A stretch of 64,000 bases of DNA from Trichomonas vaginalis G3 (lineage: Eukaryota; Parabasalia; Trichomonadida; Trichomonadidae), in NCBI RefSeq assembly GCF_026262505.1, contig NC_067207.1:1000252-1064251 (forward strand). The letters run 5' to 3'. Both the position numbers and the translations under genes were made by a program. The notes under the pieces were generated by a model. The model did not search any database. It saw only the letters and a program-made list of their open reading frames with translations, and had not been told where the DNA came from. Shown here one piece after another: positions 39,384 through 49,224 of the stretch. The first letter of the stretch is position 1, and each line of letters begins with the position of its first letter.

Positions 39384-40084
39384 TGTAAAAAAATTGTCAA
39401 GGTTAGAAATTTCAAAAATTCTAAAAAATTATCTAGCAGACTCCAGTATCTTAAAAACGTCATTCGAAAATTGTCACAAATTGAATAAAAAGTGGCGTTT
39501 GAATAATTCATTCAATTTGGAAATGATTGATAAAATAAGATGTAATTAACTAGCATTAAAAAAGTTGGGGTTCTAAATTTCAATGAAGAGATCCGAAAGA
39601 TGTCTTCCCTCCACCAATTTTTACTTATTACTTAAAGTTTAGAGTCCTATTTAAACTTGTGTGTCCTTTGAACGCATTGTTCAATGTGATAGACGTATAT
39701 TGGATTGTTTTGATTCAACAAAAAAATTCAATATCTCAATAATTGATCTTGCCAATTAATCATTCTGAGTCCACTTAAGCATATGTGAAATGCGTTGGAG
39801 AATTTATAGGGTTGAATGTTATTCTTTGATGATTACTTTATCTTCATAGCTATTCTTACTGAAGCGGGAATGTCTTATACATACCTATTCAAGTTACACA
39901 TGAGCAAATGGATTACAAAGATTGAACGTGTTTCAATTTTAATATAATATAATTATTTTTCATAATTGTGTGTTCACTTATTAGGATGTACCCTGTAGAA
40001 AATTTCCTGATTAACTGCATTTAAATTTTGATGTAATATATCATTGGATGAGATTTGAGATAAACTTTTTTGCAAAATTGTCAA
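39384..40084. other. Intergenic, AT-rich
   Basis: Shared upstream region of divergent genes. A TCATT string at 40041-40045 may be the initiator of the J-protein gene, 40 bases from its ATG. Nothing else seen. Confidence 0.4.
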
Positions 40085-41008
40085 ATGTTTGAGATTCTTT
40101 CCCTCATTTCGCTAATATCTAGCAACCAAAATAGAGATTTTTACGACATTTTGAAAGTCAAACATGACGCCACAGAATCCCAAATTAAAAGATCTTATCA
40201 AAAACTTTCTCAAATGTATCATCCAGATAAAAATAAGACAGCGGAAGCCGCCAAAATTTTCACTGATGTAAACGATGCTTACCAAACTCTATATAATTCA
40301 AATAAGAGAAGGATTTATGATTTATATGGAGAACCAGGTGTTCATCTCTACGAATCTCCATTACAAGAGAACGATCCAATGGCTGCGTTAACAAAACAAA
40401 ATTTACAAGATTCTCAGCAAGCTAAAATTCATCACAAAGGAAAAAATTTAAAGTTAACATATGCAGTCCCTCTCGAAGATTTCTACACTGGCAGACCTTT
40501 GGAACTTAATATGACTAGAAGTAATATGTGCAGATGTCCAGAAGCTGGTTATTATTGCTTAAAATGCCGTGGTAAATCTACAATTCGTGAAACAAAAATT
40601 ATCAAGGGATTTATCGAACGTGGTTTTGAAGAAGGTAAAGTTATTCTTTACAAAGGTTATGGTGATGTCAGCGAAAATAATGGACCTGGAGATCTTGAAG
40701 TTTCAATCATTTCGAAGTCTCATCCGATTTACAAAAGAGAAGGCAGCAATTTACACGCAACTGTGGATATTACATTACGCGAATCTCTCCTTGGTTTTAA
40801 GAGAAATATTGATGGAATCGACGGAAATCCATTATCTATTGAAACAAGCGCTCCATTTTCTAAACCACTAGTTATCAAAGGCCGTGGTCTACCAAAATAT
40901 TTATATCCTGGTGCGTTTGGCGACGTAATAGTTCATGCAAACATCAAATATCCAAAAGATTTGTCTCCTGATGTCAAATCCAAAGTGGTTTCCTTGATAT
41001 CAATGTAA
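40085..41008 (+). CDS. ER-type J-domain co-chaperone (ERdj3/Scj1-like)
   Basis: 307 aa from the ATG at 40085 (MFEILSLISLISSNQNRD), whose hydrophobic start fits a signal peptide; a TTG-initiated extension is not needed. J domain about 17-82 with the diagnostic HPD in YHPDKNK. Then a two-part substrate-binding region typical of DNAJB11-type proteins: LKLTYAVPLEDFYTGRPLEL, a reduced Cys motif (CRCPEAGYYCLKC) instead of a full zinc finger, and GDLEVSI, LHATVDITLRESLLGFKR. Known: such proteins deliver clients to BiP in the ER lumen. No KDEL-like tail is seen, as in ERdj3. Confidence 0.85.
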   Translation: MFEILSLISLISSNQNRDFYDILKVKHDATESQIKRSYQKLSQMYHPDKNKTAEAAKIFTDVNDAYQTLYNSNKRRIYDLYGEPGVHLYESPLQENDPMAALTKQNLQDSQQAKIHHKGKNLKLTYAVPLEDFYTGRPLELNMTRSNMCRCPEAGYYCLKCRGKSTIRETKIIKGFIERGFEEGKVILYKGYGDVSENNGPGDLEVSIISKSHPIYKREGSNLHATVDITLRESLLGFKRNIDGIDGNPLSIETSAPFSKPLVIKGRGLPKYLYPGAFGDVIVHANIKYPKDLSPDVKSKVVSLISM

Positions 41009-41300
41009 TAATCATATATATTGTAATTTGTTGTAAGAATATTAAAATATTAAGTTGATGTTTTATTTTAGAAGAAAAATTAATAACTTTCACAACAAAA
41101 CTCTTGATGGCTCTCTAAAATACCAAGAAGAAATCTGAAATTTAGTCTATATTTTTTTGAAAAGATAAAATAGTTTTAAACAGAAGAATAAATCCATACT
41201 CTTAGGATAACTTGTATTGATTTTAGATAAAAGTTTCATTTAAATAAAAAAAATAAACAATAATATTTTATAACATTGAAATATGCATAAAAACACAAGT

Positions 41301-42629
41301 TCACAAGGCAATGGTCTTCTTTGCCGAGCGCAACCTGACAATCTTCTTAGGAATCTTCTTGTTAATTGAAGAATATCTTTGAACCTTACTTCGATTTTTC
41401 CTTCTTTGAAGTCGAATCATGTTTCTTATGCGAATAGTCAAATTCTTGTTGGGATATCCTGGTTTAATAAAATTAAAAAGATTATCTGGACAAGTTCCTG
41501 TTTTAACTAAACTACCAGCAAAAGAAGCTATATATGGCTTCAGATAAGGAGCCGCTTTAGAAAGGTTCTTGAAATTATAGCAAATGGACGCTATTTGCAA
41601 CTTATTTCTGTTATGAAAAGAAGATCTAACAATAAATAGAAATGTCCGCCTAATAAAGCCAATAATATATGATCTAAGCTTACTGTATGAATATAACTTA
41701 AGTAAATTGCATAAAACATGTATAGAAATTGCGTTAAAAATTGGACCATCGTAAGCAGTTTCTAAAAGTTTTAAAGCAGCGGTAAATGATGCAGGACCTA
41801 TCATCCATGCTTCTATAAACTCAATTTCTTCGATAGAACAAAAAGTTCCGACTGAAACAATTAAATCTCGTACATCAACGAATTGTTTGTATTTCTGTAA
41901 TAAAAATGATGTCATTGAAAACAAAGGTGTCTTTGATGTTGATTGAATCAGCTTCGATGCTAGTTCTTTAAATAAATCTGTTTTTTTCTTCATAAACTTA
42001 AGTATTTCTGCAAGACATCTAATAATACTGGCTCCAAACGTCAAATTTTTGTTAGCTGAGAATACAACACAAGCAAATTCAATGAATTCTTCACAGATAT
42101 CATCTATTTGTCGGTGGTTAGCAATTTCTAGTATTAAAGTCATAACTAGGTCAAGTGTTAGATTATTAATTTTGGAAGCATATCGTGAATTCGAATAACT
42201 TTCTGTAATCAAATTTAAATTTCGATGGATAAGCAATAAACTGAAAGCATCATCAGCAATTATTGTATTCCATATTTCATTTTTCTCATTGCGCCACTGA
42301 ATCAGAAGTTTGATATATAATAATGGGTCATTTATGATTAAGGGAAGTTTTAATGTAATGAACCATTGGGATTTCTTGTATTTTGTTATTTGAAGAAGTT
42401 TGGTGCATTGATTTAATGATTTTGGATAAATAATATGTCGATATTTATATAAATACTGAACGAAAAGAGGAAATTGATGCAAAGCATCTGGAGGTTGCTC
42501 ATTGCATAGCTTGATGCACAATTTCTCAATAATTGTCCAATATTTCTTTCGATTTTTTTGTATTTTTTCGTAAAACATAAAAACGGGGGCAACTTCTCTC
42601 CAAATAATAGCGGCTTCATGTATTGGCAT
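41301..42629 (-). CDS. Helical (HEAT-like) protein, unknown
   Basis: 442 aa from ATG (MPIHEAAIIWREV). Composed of Leu/Ile-rich amphipathic helices throughout, with a basic Arg/Lys-rich tail (RLQRRKNRSKVQRYSSINKK) that could be a nuclear signal or bind nucleic acid. No enzyme motif. The frame is open for about 45 codons upstream of the ATG and reads protein-like (IRDWWNTVSGRPPDEEIPE) but contains no ATG, so the true N-terminus may be longer through an unseen exon, or the gene may be 5'-eroded. Possible scaffold or PP2A-regulatory-like repeat protein; not decided. Confidence 0.65.
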   Translation of the reverse strand: MPIHEAAIIWREVAPVFMFYEKIQKNRKKYWTIIEKLCIKLCNEQPPDALHQFPLFVQYLYKYRHIIYPKSLNQCTKLLQITKYKKSQWFITLKLPLIINDPLLYIKLLIQWRNEKNEIWNTIIADDAFSLLLIHRNLNLITESYSNSRYASKINNLTLDLVMTLILEIANHRQIDDICEEFIEFACVVFSANKNLTFGASIIRCLAEILKFMKKKTDLFKELASKLIQSTSKTPLFSMTSFLLQKYKQFVDVRDLIVSVGTFCSIEEIEFIEAWMIGPASFTAALKLLETAYDGPIFNAISIHVLCNLLKLYSYSKLRSYIIGFIRRTFLFIVRSSFHNRNKLQIASICYNFKNLSKAAPYLKPYIASFAGSLVKTGTCPDNLFNFIKPGYPNKNLTIRIRNMIRLQRRKNRSKVQRYSSINKKIPKKIVRLRSAKKTIAL

Positions 42630-43216
42630 AGATTCTGGTATCTCTTCGTCGGGTGGACGACCAGATACCGTATTCCACCAGTCTCTAATCTTTGAGGAAG
42701 AAATCGAAATTATTTTGATTTGAAATGCATTGAATTTATTTTACAAAAATAATTTTGAATGTGGAAAATTTTTCGTTAAGAATATGTGTGGTCATTGAAT
42801 TTCACATCAATTGTCAAAAGGTGGATGAAAACTGACATCAAATTTTTTCAGAAGAATTTTGTCAAGCAGATAAGTGAAATCTCCTGAAATGAATGTCATT
42901 AGGTCTCTTTCTAGTCGATGATAAAGACTTCGATGTATTGTAATAAAGCAGTTGAAAGGTTAAAAATTCAGATTTCACAAGTGTAATCAATGAATTAGTT
43001 AGATTAAGCGTTTATATTCCTTAAATACTAAATATTTGTAGATTATCCAAAGCTAAACGTATGTTTCCTCGATGAAAATTGTTCAACTTAAAATTTTATT
43101 CATATCTGAATATTGAATAATATCAAAACACCAACCTTTCTTTGAAGCAATTAAGATATCAAACAATTTATTAATATACAAAACAAAATATATTATAATT
43201 TCAATAAAAATCAAAA
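42630..43216. other. Intergenic with open upstream extension
   Basis: The first about 135 bases are an in-frame, stop-free extension of the helical protein gene. The rest is AT-rich and unremarkable. Confidence 0.45.
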
Positions 43217-44269
43217 TTATTGAATTGTAAAGCTGGAATCAGAAGTATCGTTGCGACTCAAATCATTCTTTTCTCTCTGTATCTTCTCATCTAATTCTCT
43301 TGGGCGATCGAAAAATGGATCTTTCGTAATGGTCTCAAAAGTTGGTCTATCTTCAGGTTTCTTAGCAAGAACCTTTGTTAATAATGATATTGCAAGTGGT
43401 GATGCGTTTTCTGGGAAAGTTAATTCCTCTTTATCTAAACATTGTTTAACAAACATCATTGCGCTCGTAATATTATTTGAGGGAGCATTACCTATATTAA
43501 ATGGTAAGATCCCGAATAAGGACATGTAAAGAGAAACTCCGTATGCCCATACATCTGCAGGTTTAGGCGCAAAATCGCCGCCACCGCATTCTTCTGGTGA
43601 AAGGAATGCTGGTGATCCTTTTGTATCATTTAGGCGCTCATTTGAAGAAGATAATTTGGATGAAACTGAAAAATCTGAGATGACAAATAATGATTCTGAA
43701 AAAACGAGAATATTTTCTGGTTTTATATCTCTATGTACTATGTTTAGTGAATGAATGTACCTAAGAGCTTCTGCAATTTGGTAGAAGCAAGTTTCGCACA
43801 TTGTTGGTGTAACTGTATGAACGTCGAGTAATGATTGAAGGGAACCTTTTTGTGCAAATTGAGTAATGATTAAAAGTGATTGAGTAGGATCATCCTCAAA
43901 AACATCGACAATTTTTAAAACGTATCGGTGTGCTATTTCATACATAATATCGATTTCTTTTTGGACTCCAACAAGTGGAATTTCATCAACTCCGATTGAT
44001 TTTCTACGAAGAAGTGACATTGAATAAACTTTTGCTGCGCATTTTTCACCGCTCTGTACATTTTCAACTAAAAACACATGAGACATCGATCCTGTACCTA
44101 TTTCTTTCTTGAAAGCCCAGTCATACATTACGGGATTATCGTTTTGAATAATAAACGAAGTAATTGATGTATATGTGGATAATTGATGCATATCGTTTGC
44201 TCGTCTATTTCCGTTTCCATTAGGCCTGGCTCTAACCTTCTGTAAAGGAGTGCTGTAGCACAAGCCCAT
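43217..44269 (-). CDS. CAMKK/LKB1-like protein kinase, N-myristoylated
   Basis: 350 aa starting MGLCYS, a strong N-myristoylation and possible palmitoylation signal, so likely membrane-bound. Kinase domain about 48-325: GTGSMSHVFLV loop, AAKVY Lys, long insert with RRKSIGVDEIPLVGVQKEI, catalytic loop HRDIKPENIL, ISDFSVSSKL and GSPAFLSPEE. The DFS in place of DFG and the SPAF activation segment match CaMKK/ELM/LKB1-type kinases, known to phosphorylate AMPK-like kinases. A CAMKL-type kinase lies at 33252. Ser for Gly in DFG is tolerated in this family (for example PDK-like kinases), so activity is plausible. Ser/Thr-rich tail. Confidence 0.87.
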   Translation of the reverse strand: MGLCYSTPLQKVRARPNGNGNRRANDMHQLSTYTSITSFIIQNDNPVMYDWAFKKEIGTGSMSHVFLVENVQSGEKCAAKVYSMSLLRRKSIGVDEIPLVGVQKEIDIMYEIAHRYVLKIVDVFEDDPTQSLLIITQFAQKGSLQSLLDVHTVTPTMCETCFYQIAEALRYIHSLNIVHRDIKPENILVFSESLFVISDFSVSSKLSSSNERLNDTKGSPAFLSPEECGGGDFAPKPADVWAYGVSLYMSLFGILPFNIGNAPSNNITSAMMFVKQCLDKEELTFPENASPLAISLLTKVLAKKPEDRPTFETITKDPFFDRPRELDEKIQREKNDLSRNDTSDSSFTIQ

Positions 44270-44751
44270 TGATTTTTACGAAAATTTAGAAAAAAAAACG
44301 AATAATTTTGATTCCTTCAAAAGGTTTATTTGATATTCATATGAGAGAGTGTTGGTCAAAAAGGATTATTTTAAAAGGACATTAATTGTGAAAACAAACA
44401 GTAATTAAAAGAATTTGGAATTTGGTTCTTCATCTTCATTGGTTCAACTATAATATAAAGTGGGTTGATTTGTGCAATGAGATATCAGTATTTGTAAAGA
44501 AATGGCCATTTTCATTGGTAAAATTGAAATCAAAAACAAGGTTTTTCAACAGAATCTATAAAAAAAGAGTTAATTTTCTAAAATATAAGAAAGCTAAAAT
44601 CTGTATTTTTCAAATGACACTTGATTTTGACAAATTGAACGGCATCTGTAAAGAGTTTCATAAAATTTGTAGATGAAATAACTTGTATCACTATTTTGTG
44701 CATAAAAACTTACTTACAACATTTTGATGCGAATTGATTTGCATCAAATTT
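44270..44751. other. Intergenic between divergent genes
   Basis: AT-rich. A non-ATG open frame at 44422-44676 is Lys/Phe-rich and not recognised as a gene. Confidence 0.45.
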
Positions 44752-45309
44752 ATGTCAAATTTTATGACTGAATTGATTCCATCTTTGAGCCCATTAACGG
44801 CCATGATAGGCCAAATGATTGGATGTGGAAGACCTCTCAAAGGGCCTTTCATATTTAATAGAAGTGGAGATAATAGACCCCCGATACCACAGCCGCAACA
44901 AATAATAAGACCTTTAATACCGCAAGTCAATCAAAATCAACAACAAAATCAATCTGATTCTGATGATGATAATATAGAAATCCCAGAATCAGAAGGACAG
45001 CCACATGCAGTACCAAAGAAAAGCAATCCAAGACTCTCAAAATATTCGAAACAGATACTAATGCAATGGTTCTTAGCTCATAAAACTAATCCCTACGCAA
45101 ATAGAGATGAAAGAAGGATCTTAATGACCCGAACAGGACTTACAGAACGCCAAATTAAAGTTTGGCTAACAAATGCAAGAATTCGAATGAGATCACTATT
45201 ACCAAATGTACCAACTCCAAATGGAGCTGGTCGTAAGAATCATTCCACAGTTACGGCAATAATGAAATTATTAAATACGCAACAGGCAGCTCAGCAAGCA
45301 CAAAAATGA
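44752..45309 (+). CDS. TALE-like homeodomain protein
   Basis: 185 aa from the ATG at 44752 (MSNFMTELIPS). Residues about 90-150 form a homeodomain: basic arm KKSNPRLSKYSKQIL, helix 1 MQWFLAHKTNPYANRDERRILM, where NPYANRDE corresponds to the TALE three-residue extension (NPYP) between helices 1 and 2, then TGLTERQIKVWLTNARIRMRS as helix 3 with the W-x-N-x-R core (Leu in place of Phe). The N-terminal part is Pro/Gln-rich with an acidic stretch (SDSDDDNIEIPESE). Known: TALE proteins bind TGAC-like sites. Probably a nuclear transcription factor; uncommon in protists compared with Myb. Confidence 0.85.
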   Translation: MSNFMTELIPSLSPLTAMIGQMIGCGRPLKGPFIFNRSGDNRPPIPQPQQIIRPLIPQVNQNQQQNQSDSDDDNIEIPESEGQPHAVPKKSNPRLSKYSKQILMQWFLAHKTNPYANRDERRILMTRTGLTERQIKVWLTNARIRMRSLLPNVPTPNGAGRKNHSTVTAIMKLLNTQQAAQQAQK

Positions 45310-46914
45310 CTGTTGTGTTATAGATATGAATGTTTAAATAAATGTTTAATTGTTTATGATGAATTTTTTTTGTCTTTTCCGATCAAAAATGAATTTGATT
45401 TTAGCGTCATAGAAAATTTTAAAAACGTATCGACTACTAATAGACAAAAGGAATTTAATATAAAATTTGATTAATTGGTTTGATGTAAATTCATTGAATT
45501 TTTTGTAAACTATTCAATTTGGATGTAAAAAAGTTCATCGATAATTAAAGATGTCGATCAAAAATGTGCCCATTATGCTTGACATATTAAACGTAGTAAT
45601 AGGGTGCATGGACATATTGAATGATTTCCGTTTAATTTGAAGATAATTATAGAAGATCTTTTAAAAATTACATATTTTACATGATAATGCAGAGAGTTTA
45701 TTGTGTTATGAAAACAAAACGAAAAAGGTCGCTCGAGAAGAGCAATATTCGATGTTAAGAAAGTAAATTGTTTATTGCTTTAGCTGTCTTCAGTAACTTT
45801 TTTGAAGAAACACTTTTTTGTTTTTCTTTTTGTATTTGTCCATAAAATATTCACAAATAAGGATTTTATAAGTAAAAATATTGTAAGAATTGGGCAAATA
45901 AATCGCCAACTCTTGGATATATTAATCATTTCTTCCAACTATCATATTTTTGTAACAATGGCTGTATATAATAGTTGGAGTTTTGTTAAATATCTCGAAA
46001 TTTTGATAAGTATCAAAAAGTATTGATAGTATGTTCAAATACATTAAAATCCAATAATATGCAGTACCGTTGATTGTAAACAATCGATATTAAGTGATTG
46101 ATGAAAATCGATATCAATATTGCAAAATTTCGAGGTTTTTTTGACTGAAATTAATAGCCTTTGACACATGGAATGAAGTTCTTCTTGGTAAATTTCTCCA
46201 AATTTTTTCTATTTCAGAAGATGCCTAAGTCATTTTGCATAAAATGAAATTGATTTTTAAAATTCTTGATTTTTTTTAGAAAACTGAGGTTAAATTCTTT
46301 GAAAATTTTAAATTAAAATAGAAACAAAGCAATTTCATTATATTCTAAATCGATAACTACTTTTTATTTTTGATACTCTATACTTTTTCTCCTAAAATAT
46401 ATCAATTATACAACAGAATCAAATAAATAATTTTTAATTTTAATATATAAGTAATATACTTTCCAAAATTTTAAACAAATCATACAAATTGACGTAAGGG
46501 GTGAGTTCACTTTTTTATTCCTATGTTAAAGCAATGTTAGTTATTGATTGTTTCAAAAATCTCAAAAAAATAATTGTGATAATGCAAAATTGTGCCATTA
46601 AAAGACCGAAATTTTGATATGGATTAACGTTTAATTATCAAACTGAAGTCTATTCTACCACATTCGATATTAATTTAGAAAAATTTAGTAAAAAACTTTA
46701 ATATTTCATGAGGAACTAATTTTTATTTGGGAACAAATGAGATATGCTATAGCTGAAAGCTATAGTTTGTATAGATAAAATGTCAAAAAAGAAGCGGAGC
46801 ATTAACATCAATAACTGTAATGATATTTTGAAATAAACATGGCGACTAATTTAACACATAGAGTAAACATTGTGTAATCAATTAGAAGGTAATAATTTCA
46901 TGACGAAGACATTT
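45310..46914. other. Long AT-rich intergenic region
   Basis: No ATG-initiated gene recognised in 1.6 kb. Holds two small hairpins: gattgt-aa-acaatc at 46071-46084 and ctatagct-gaa-agctatag at 46747-46765. The rest is low-complexity A/T. Confidence 0.5.
46747..46765 (+). repeat. Hairpin with GAA loop
   Basis: 8-bp perfect stem (ctatagct/agctatag) and GAA triloop, the same loop as in the 34.97 and 63.86 kb hairpins. Confidence 0.6.
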
Positions 46915-47382
46915 CTAACAAAAGAACATATTTCGTCGAATTGTATTTCCTCTTAATGGTGCTCCTATCTTTCTAAGTTGAGGAAGGCGTGAAGTGTCGA
47001 CATCTTTCATCTGGCTTTGGTTTTTACTTCGAATATCTGCAATTTCTTCTACAGATAGACGATGGAGAGGATCAGATGCCTTATCAGTAGCTGTTAGTAA
47101 AAGATATGGCTCAACAACACGTGTTTGCTGCTGAAATCTTTTGAATTTCATTTTTGCGAATCTTTTTTCCCATTCCTGTGTAATAACGTTTTTATTTGGC
47201 TGATGTAAATGGGCATTTGTCGATCTGGATGTACTTTTAATTGTCATCTCTGGAGGGTTGTAATCGGATCGAGAATCGATTGGCCTTTTAAGAAAATAAC
47301 GCATATCATCGCTCAAGCGGGAGAAGTTGGACGCATTAGAAATATTGGAAGCTGTTGAGCGACTAGAGAGCTTGTAATTCAT
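46915..47382 (-). CDS. Small basic protein, unknown
   Basis: 155 aa from the ATG at 47382 (MNYKLSSRSTASN); an upstream TTG extension is rejected because a TCATA initiator falls between. Ser/Arg/Asn-rich and basic; contains ITQEWEKRFAKMKFKRFQQQ as a predicted helix and a conserved-looking SDPLHRLSVEEIADIRSKNQ. No catalytic motif, signal or membrane span. Could be a cytoskeletal or nucleic-acid-associated protein; function not inferable. Confidence 0.6.
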   Translation of the reverse strand: MNYKLSSRSTASNISNASNFSRLSDDMRYFLKRPIDSRSDYNPPEMTIKSTSRSTNAHLHQPNKNVITQEWEKRFAKMKFKRFQQQTRVVEPYLLLTATDKASDPLHRLSVEEIADIRSKNQSQMKDVDTSRLPQLRKIGAPLRGNTIRRNMFFC

Positions 47383-47390
47383 CTGTTTTG

Positions 47391-47395
47391 TATGA
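47391..47395 (-). promoter_or_regulatory. Initiator, TCATA
   Basis: Minus-strand initiator with a predicted 11-base 5' UTR; it decides the start at 47382. Confidence 0.5.
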
Positions 47396-48446
47396 GGCCT
47401 CTCAAAAGTGCCAAAATTTCTATAAAATGTAATGAGCAATATGAAATTTTTTTTGCCTAATTTTATGAAAGTAAGCTCTGATTAGGTAATACTTTAATAT
47501 TCATTGAGGAAAATGGTTTGGAAATAAAGAATTCGGAAACAATGAATTTGAAACCTCAGAATTTTAATGAATTTCATAGCAATTATAAATGTATTGAGAC
47601 ATAGAAGCATTATTTAATTGTCCTTTTAAGAACCGTATTCAATCGTATGTGAAAATCATTCAATGAAGGTTCACCACATAATTAATTAGTACAAATGATC
47701 AAATTTGGAAGTCAAGCAGATGGATAAACAAATTGAGTAGGAAACATCAGATAAGTGCGAAGAAAACAAAAATGTATTTCTCAATTCAAAGAAATTTGCA
47801 GAATTTATAGTACAAATATACTCATCCAAACAATTCTTGCCAAAAATCCTATTGTAATCAGTAAGCAATTCTACAAATATGGAAGAGCCAAAACGGTTAA
47901 ACTGAACAATTTAAGTGCACTAATAACTGTGTTCAGTAAGTAAGCATATCTATTAACGCGAGTATTGATTAACTGGAGATAACAATTATGGATGGATATG
48001 AAACAACTGAAATAATCAGTAAATCTTTGCGTTTTGGAATAAGCGAAAACAAACCATTGATAGTATAACTGGGTTAATTCGATAATCCCTTTTGAGTCGG
48101 AATAAATTAGTTATGTTGGATATTAATGAACTATTACGTAAATTAGAAGGTATTACATTAAAGTATAGGAAGAATGTATGCATGTATCGGAAGAATCTTG
48201 TATAATTTTCACATCTTGTTATTTGTCAAAATCTCATCCTCCGAACAAAATTACAGTATATTATATCCTCGATGCATTTATTTAAAAACAAAATTTTGAA
48301 TTCGAGAATGACCATGGCCATAATTTTTATGACCACGCCTGTAATCAATTCAAATTTTTGATCTATCAATAATTGAATGGTTTACAATAAATTCTCAGAA
48401 ATATTTGAGAGAAAATTGAGTCCCAAGAATTGTGAACAGTGGCGCA
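47396..48446. other. Intergenic between divergent genes
   Basis: AT-rich. A GTG-started frame at 47755-47943 is not supported. No RNA gene recognised. Confidence 0.45.
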
Positions 48447-48451
48447 TCATT
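48447..48451 (+). promoter_or_regulatory. Initiator, TCATT
   Basis: Core promoter match with a 20-base predicted 5' UTR before the ATG at 48469. Confidence 0.6.
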
Positions 48452-48468
48452 TCGAAAACAATATAGAG

Positions 48469-49197
48469 ATGTCCACTGCTGCCCCAAAGGTTACAGAATC
48501 AACAGATGTCGTTAAGACATTCCTCAAGAACTACTCACGCTTCCTTCGTCGTGACTTCCTTGCAATTCTTGTCAAGATGACTGCCAAGGAACTCGGAATT
48601 CGTACCGTTCGTTGCGACTGGCGTACCCGTAAAGGAATGCTTGCCTTTCTCTCTGCTTCCTGGGAACGCTTTGTTGACTTAACATCACGTGATACCATTT
48701 TCAAGTGGTACTGCAACAACTTCGACTCATTAGAAAAGGTCTTTTCCAACCGCAAGCTCATGATGTTCATTTATGCAAACTGGTCAGAGTACGGAACCTT
48801 CTTTTCGTCTCCCGCCACATTAAGTTTAATAAAGAACAGTCAGAACGAGATAGACTCCTACATTACGACTGGTGCTAATGCCAGGAACCAGGGTTGGACC
48901 GAGACAGAAGCCGGCCAAGTCCTTTCCGGCATCATCAGCCACTTCAAGGGTGGTCTCCCACAGGCTGCTCCAGCTAAACCCGCTGCCAAGCCAATCGTTG
49001 AGGAGCCAAAGATCCTTGAACCAGAGACAGCCAATTTTGACGCATCTTTAGAAGCCTCATCATCACCAGATGATGAGATCGTCATCGAGAATTCATATGA
49101 TTGCCTTCCGTTTGAAATCGGAGCATTCGGTACAAATGAATTCCCAACTGTCTTCCACGTCGATGATCCATACTTATTCGACGACTATTCTCTGTAA
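48469..49197 (+). CDS. Highly codon-biased protein with acidic tail, unknown
   Basis: 242 aa from ATG (MSTAAPKVTESTDVV); a GTG-initiated extension lies across the initiator and is rejected. Residues about 15-145 form a compact basic, aromatic helical domain (FLKNYSRFLRRDFLAILVKM, GIRTVRCDWRTRKGMLAFL, WERFVDL). Residues 150-185 are Ala/Pro-rich and 190-242 acidic/aromatic (SPDDEIVIENSYDC, DDPYLFDDYSL), the composition of an activation domain. Third positions are clearly richer in C/G than in neighbouring genes, suggesting high expression. I do not recognise the family; a DNA-binding regulator is a guess. A possible short intron overlaps the stop. Confidence 0.75.
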   Translation: MSTAAPKVTESTDVVKTFLKNYSRFLRRDFLAILVKMTAKELGIRTVRCDWRTRKGMLAFLSASWERFVDLTSRDTIFKWYCNNFDSLEKVFSNRKLMMFIYANWSEYGTFFSSPATLSLIKNSQNEIDSYITTGANARNQGWTETEAGQVLSGIISHFKGGLPQAAPAKPAAKPIVEEPKILEPETANFDASLEASSSPDDEIVIENSYDCLPFEIGAFGTNEFPTVFHVDDPYLFDDYSL

Positions 49198-49224
49198 GTT
49201 AACTGTTATTTATTAATTATACAG
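49194..49224 (+). other. Candidate 31-bp intron overlapping the stop codon
   Basis: gtaagt at 49194 and tatacag ending 49224. Removing it keeps the frame of the upstream gene open for 39 or so more codons (LSLGHAIIAGEQFCGSATIL). It does not match the known T. vaginalis intron ends (GTAYGT, ACTAACACACAG), so support is weak. Confidence 0.2.
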
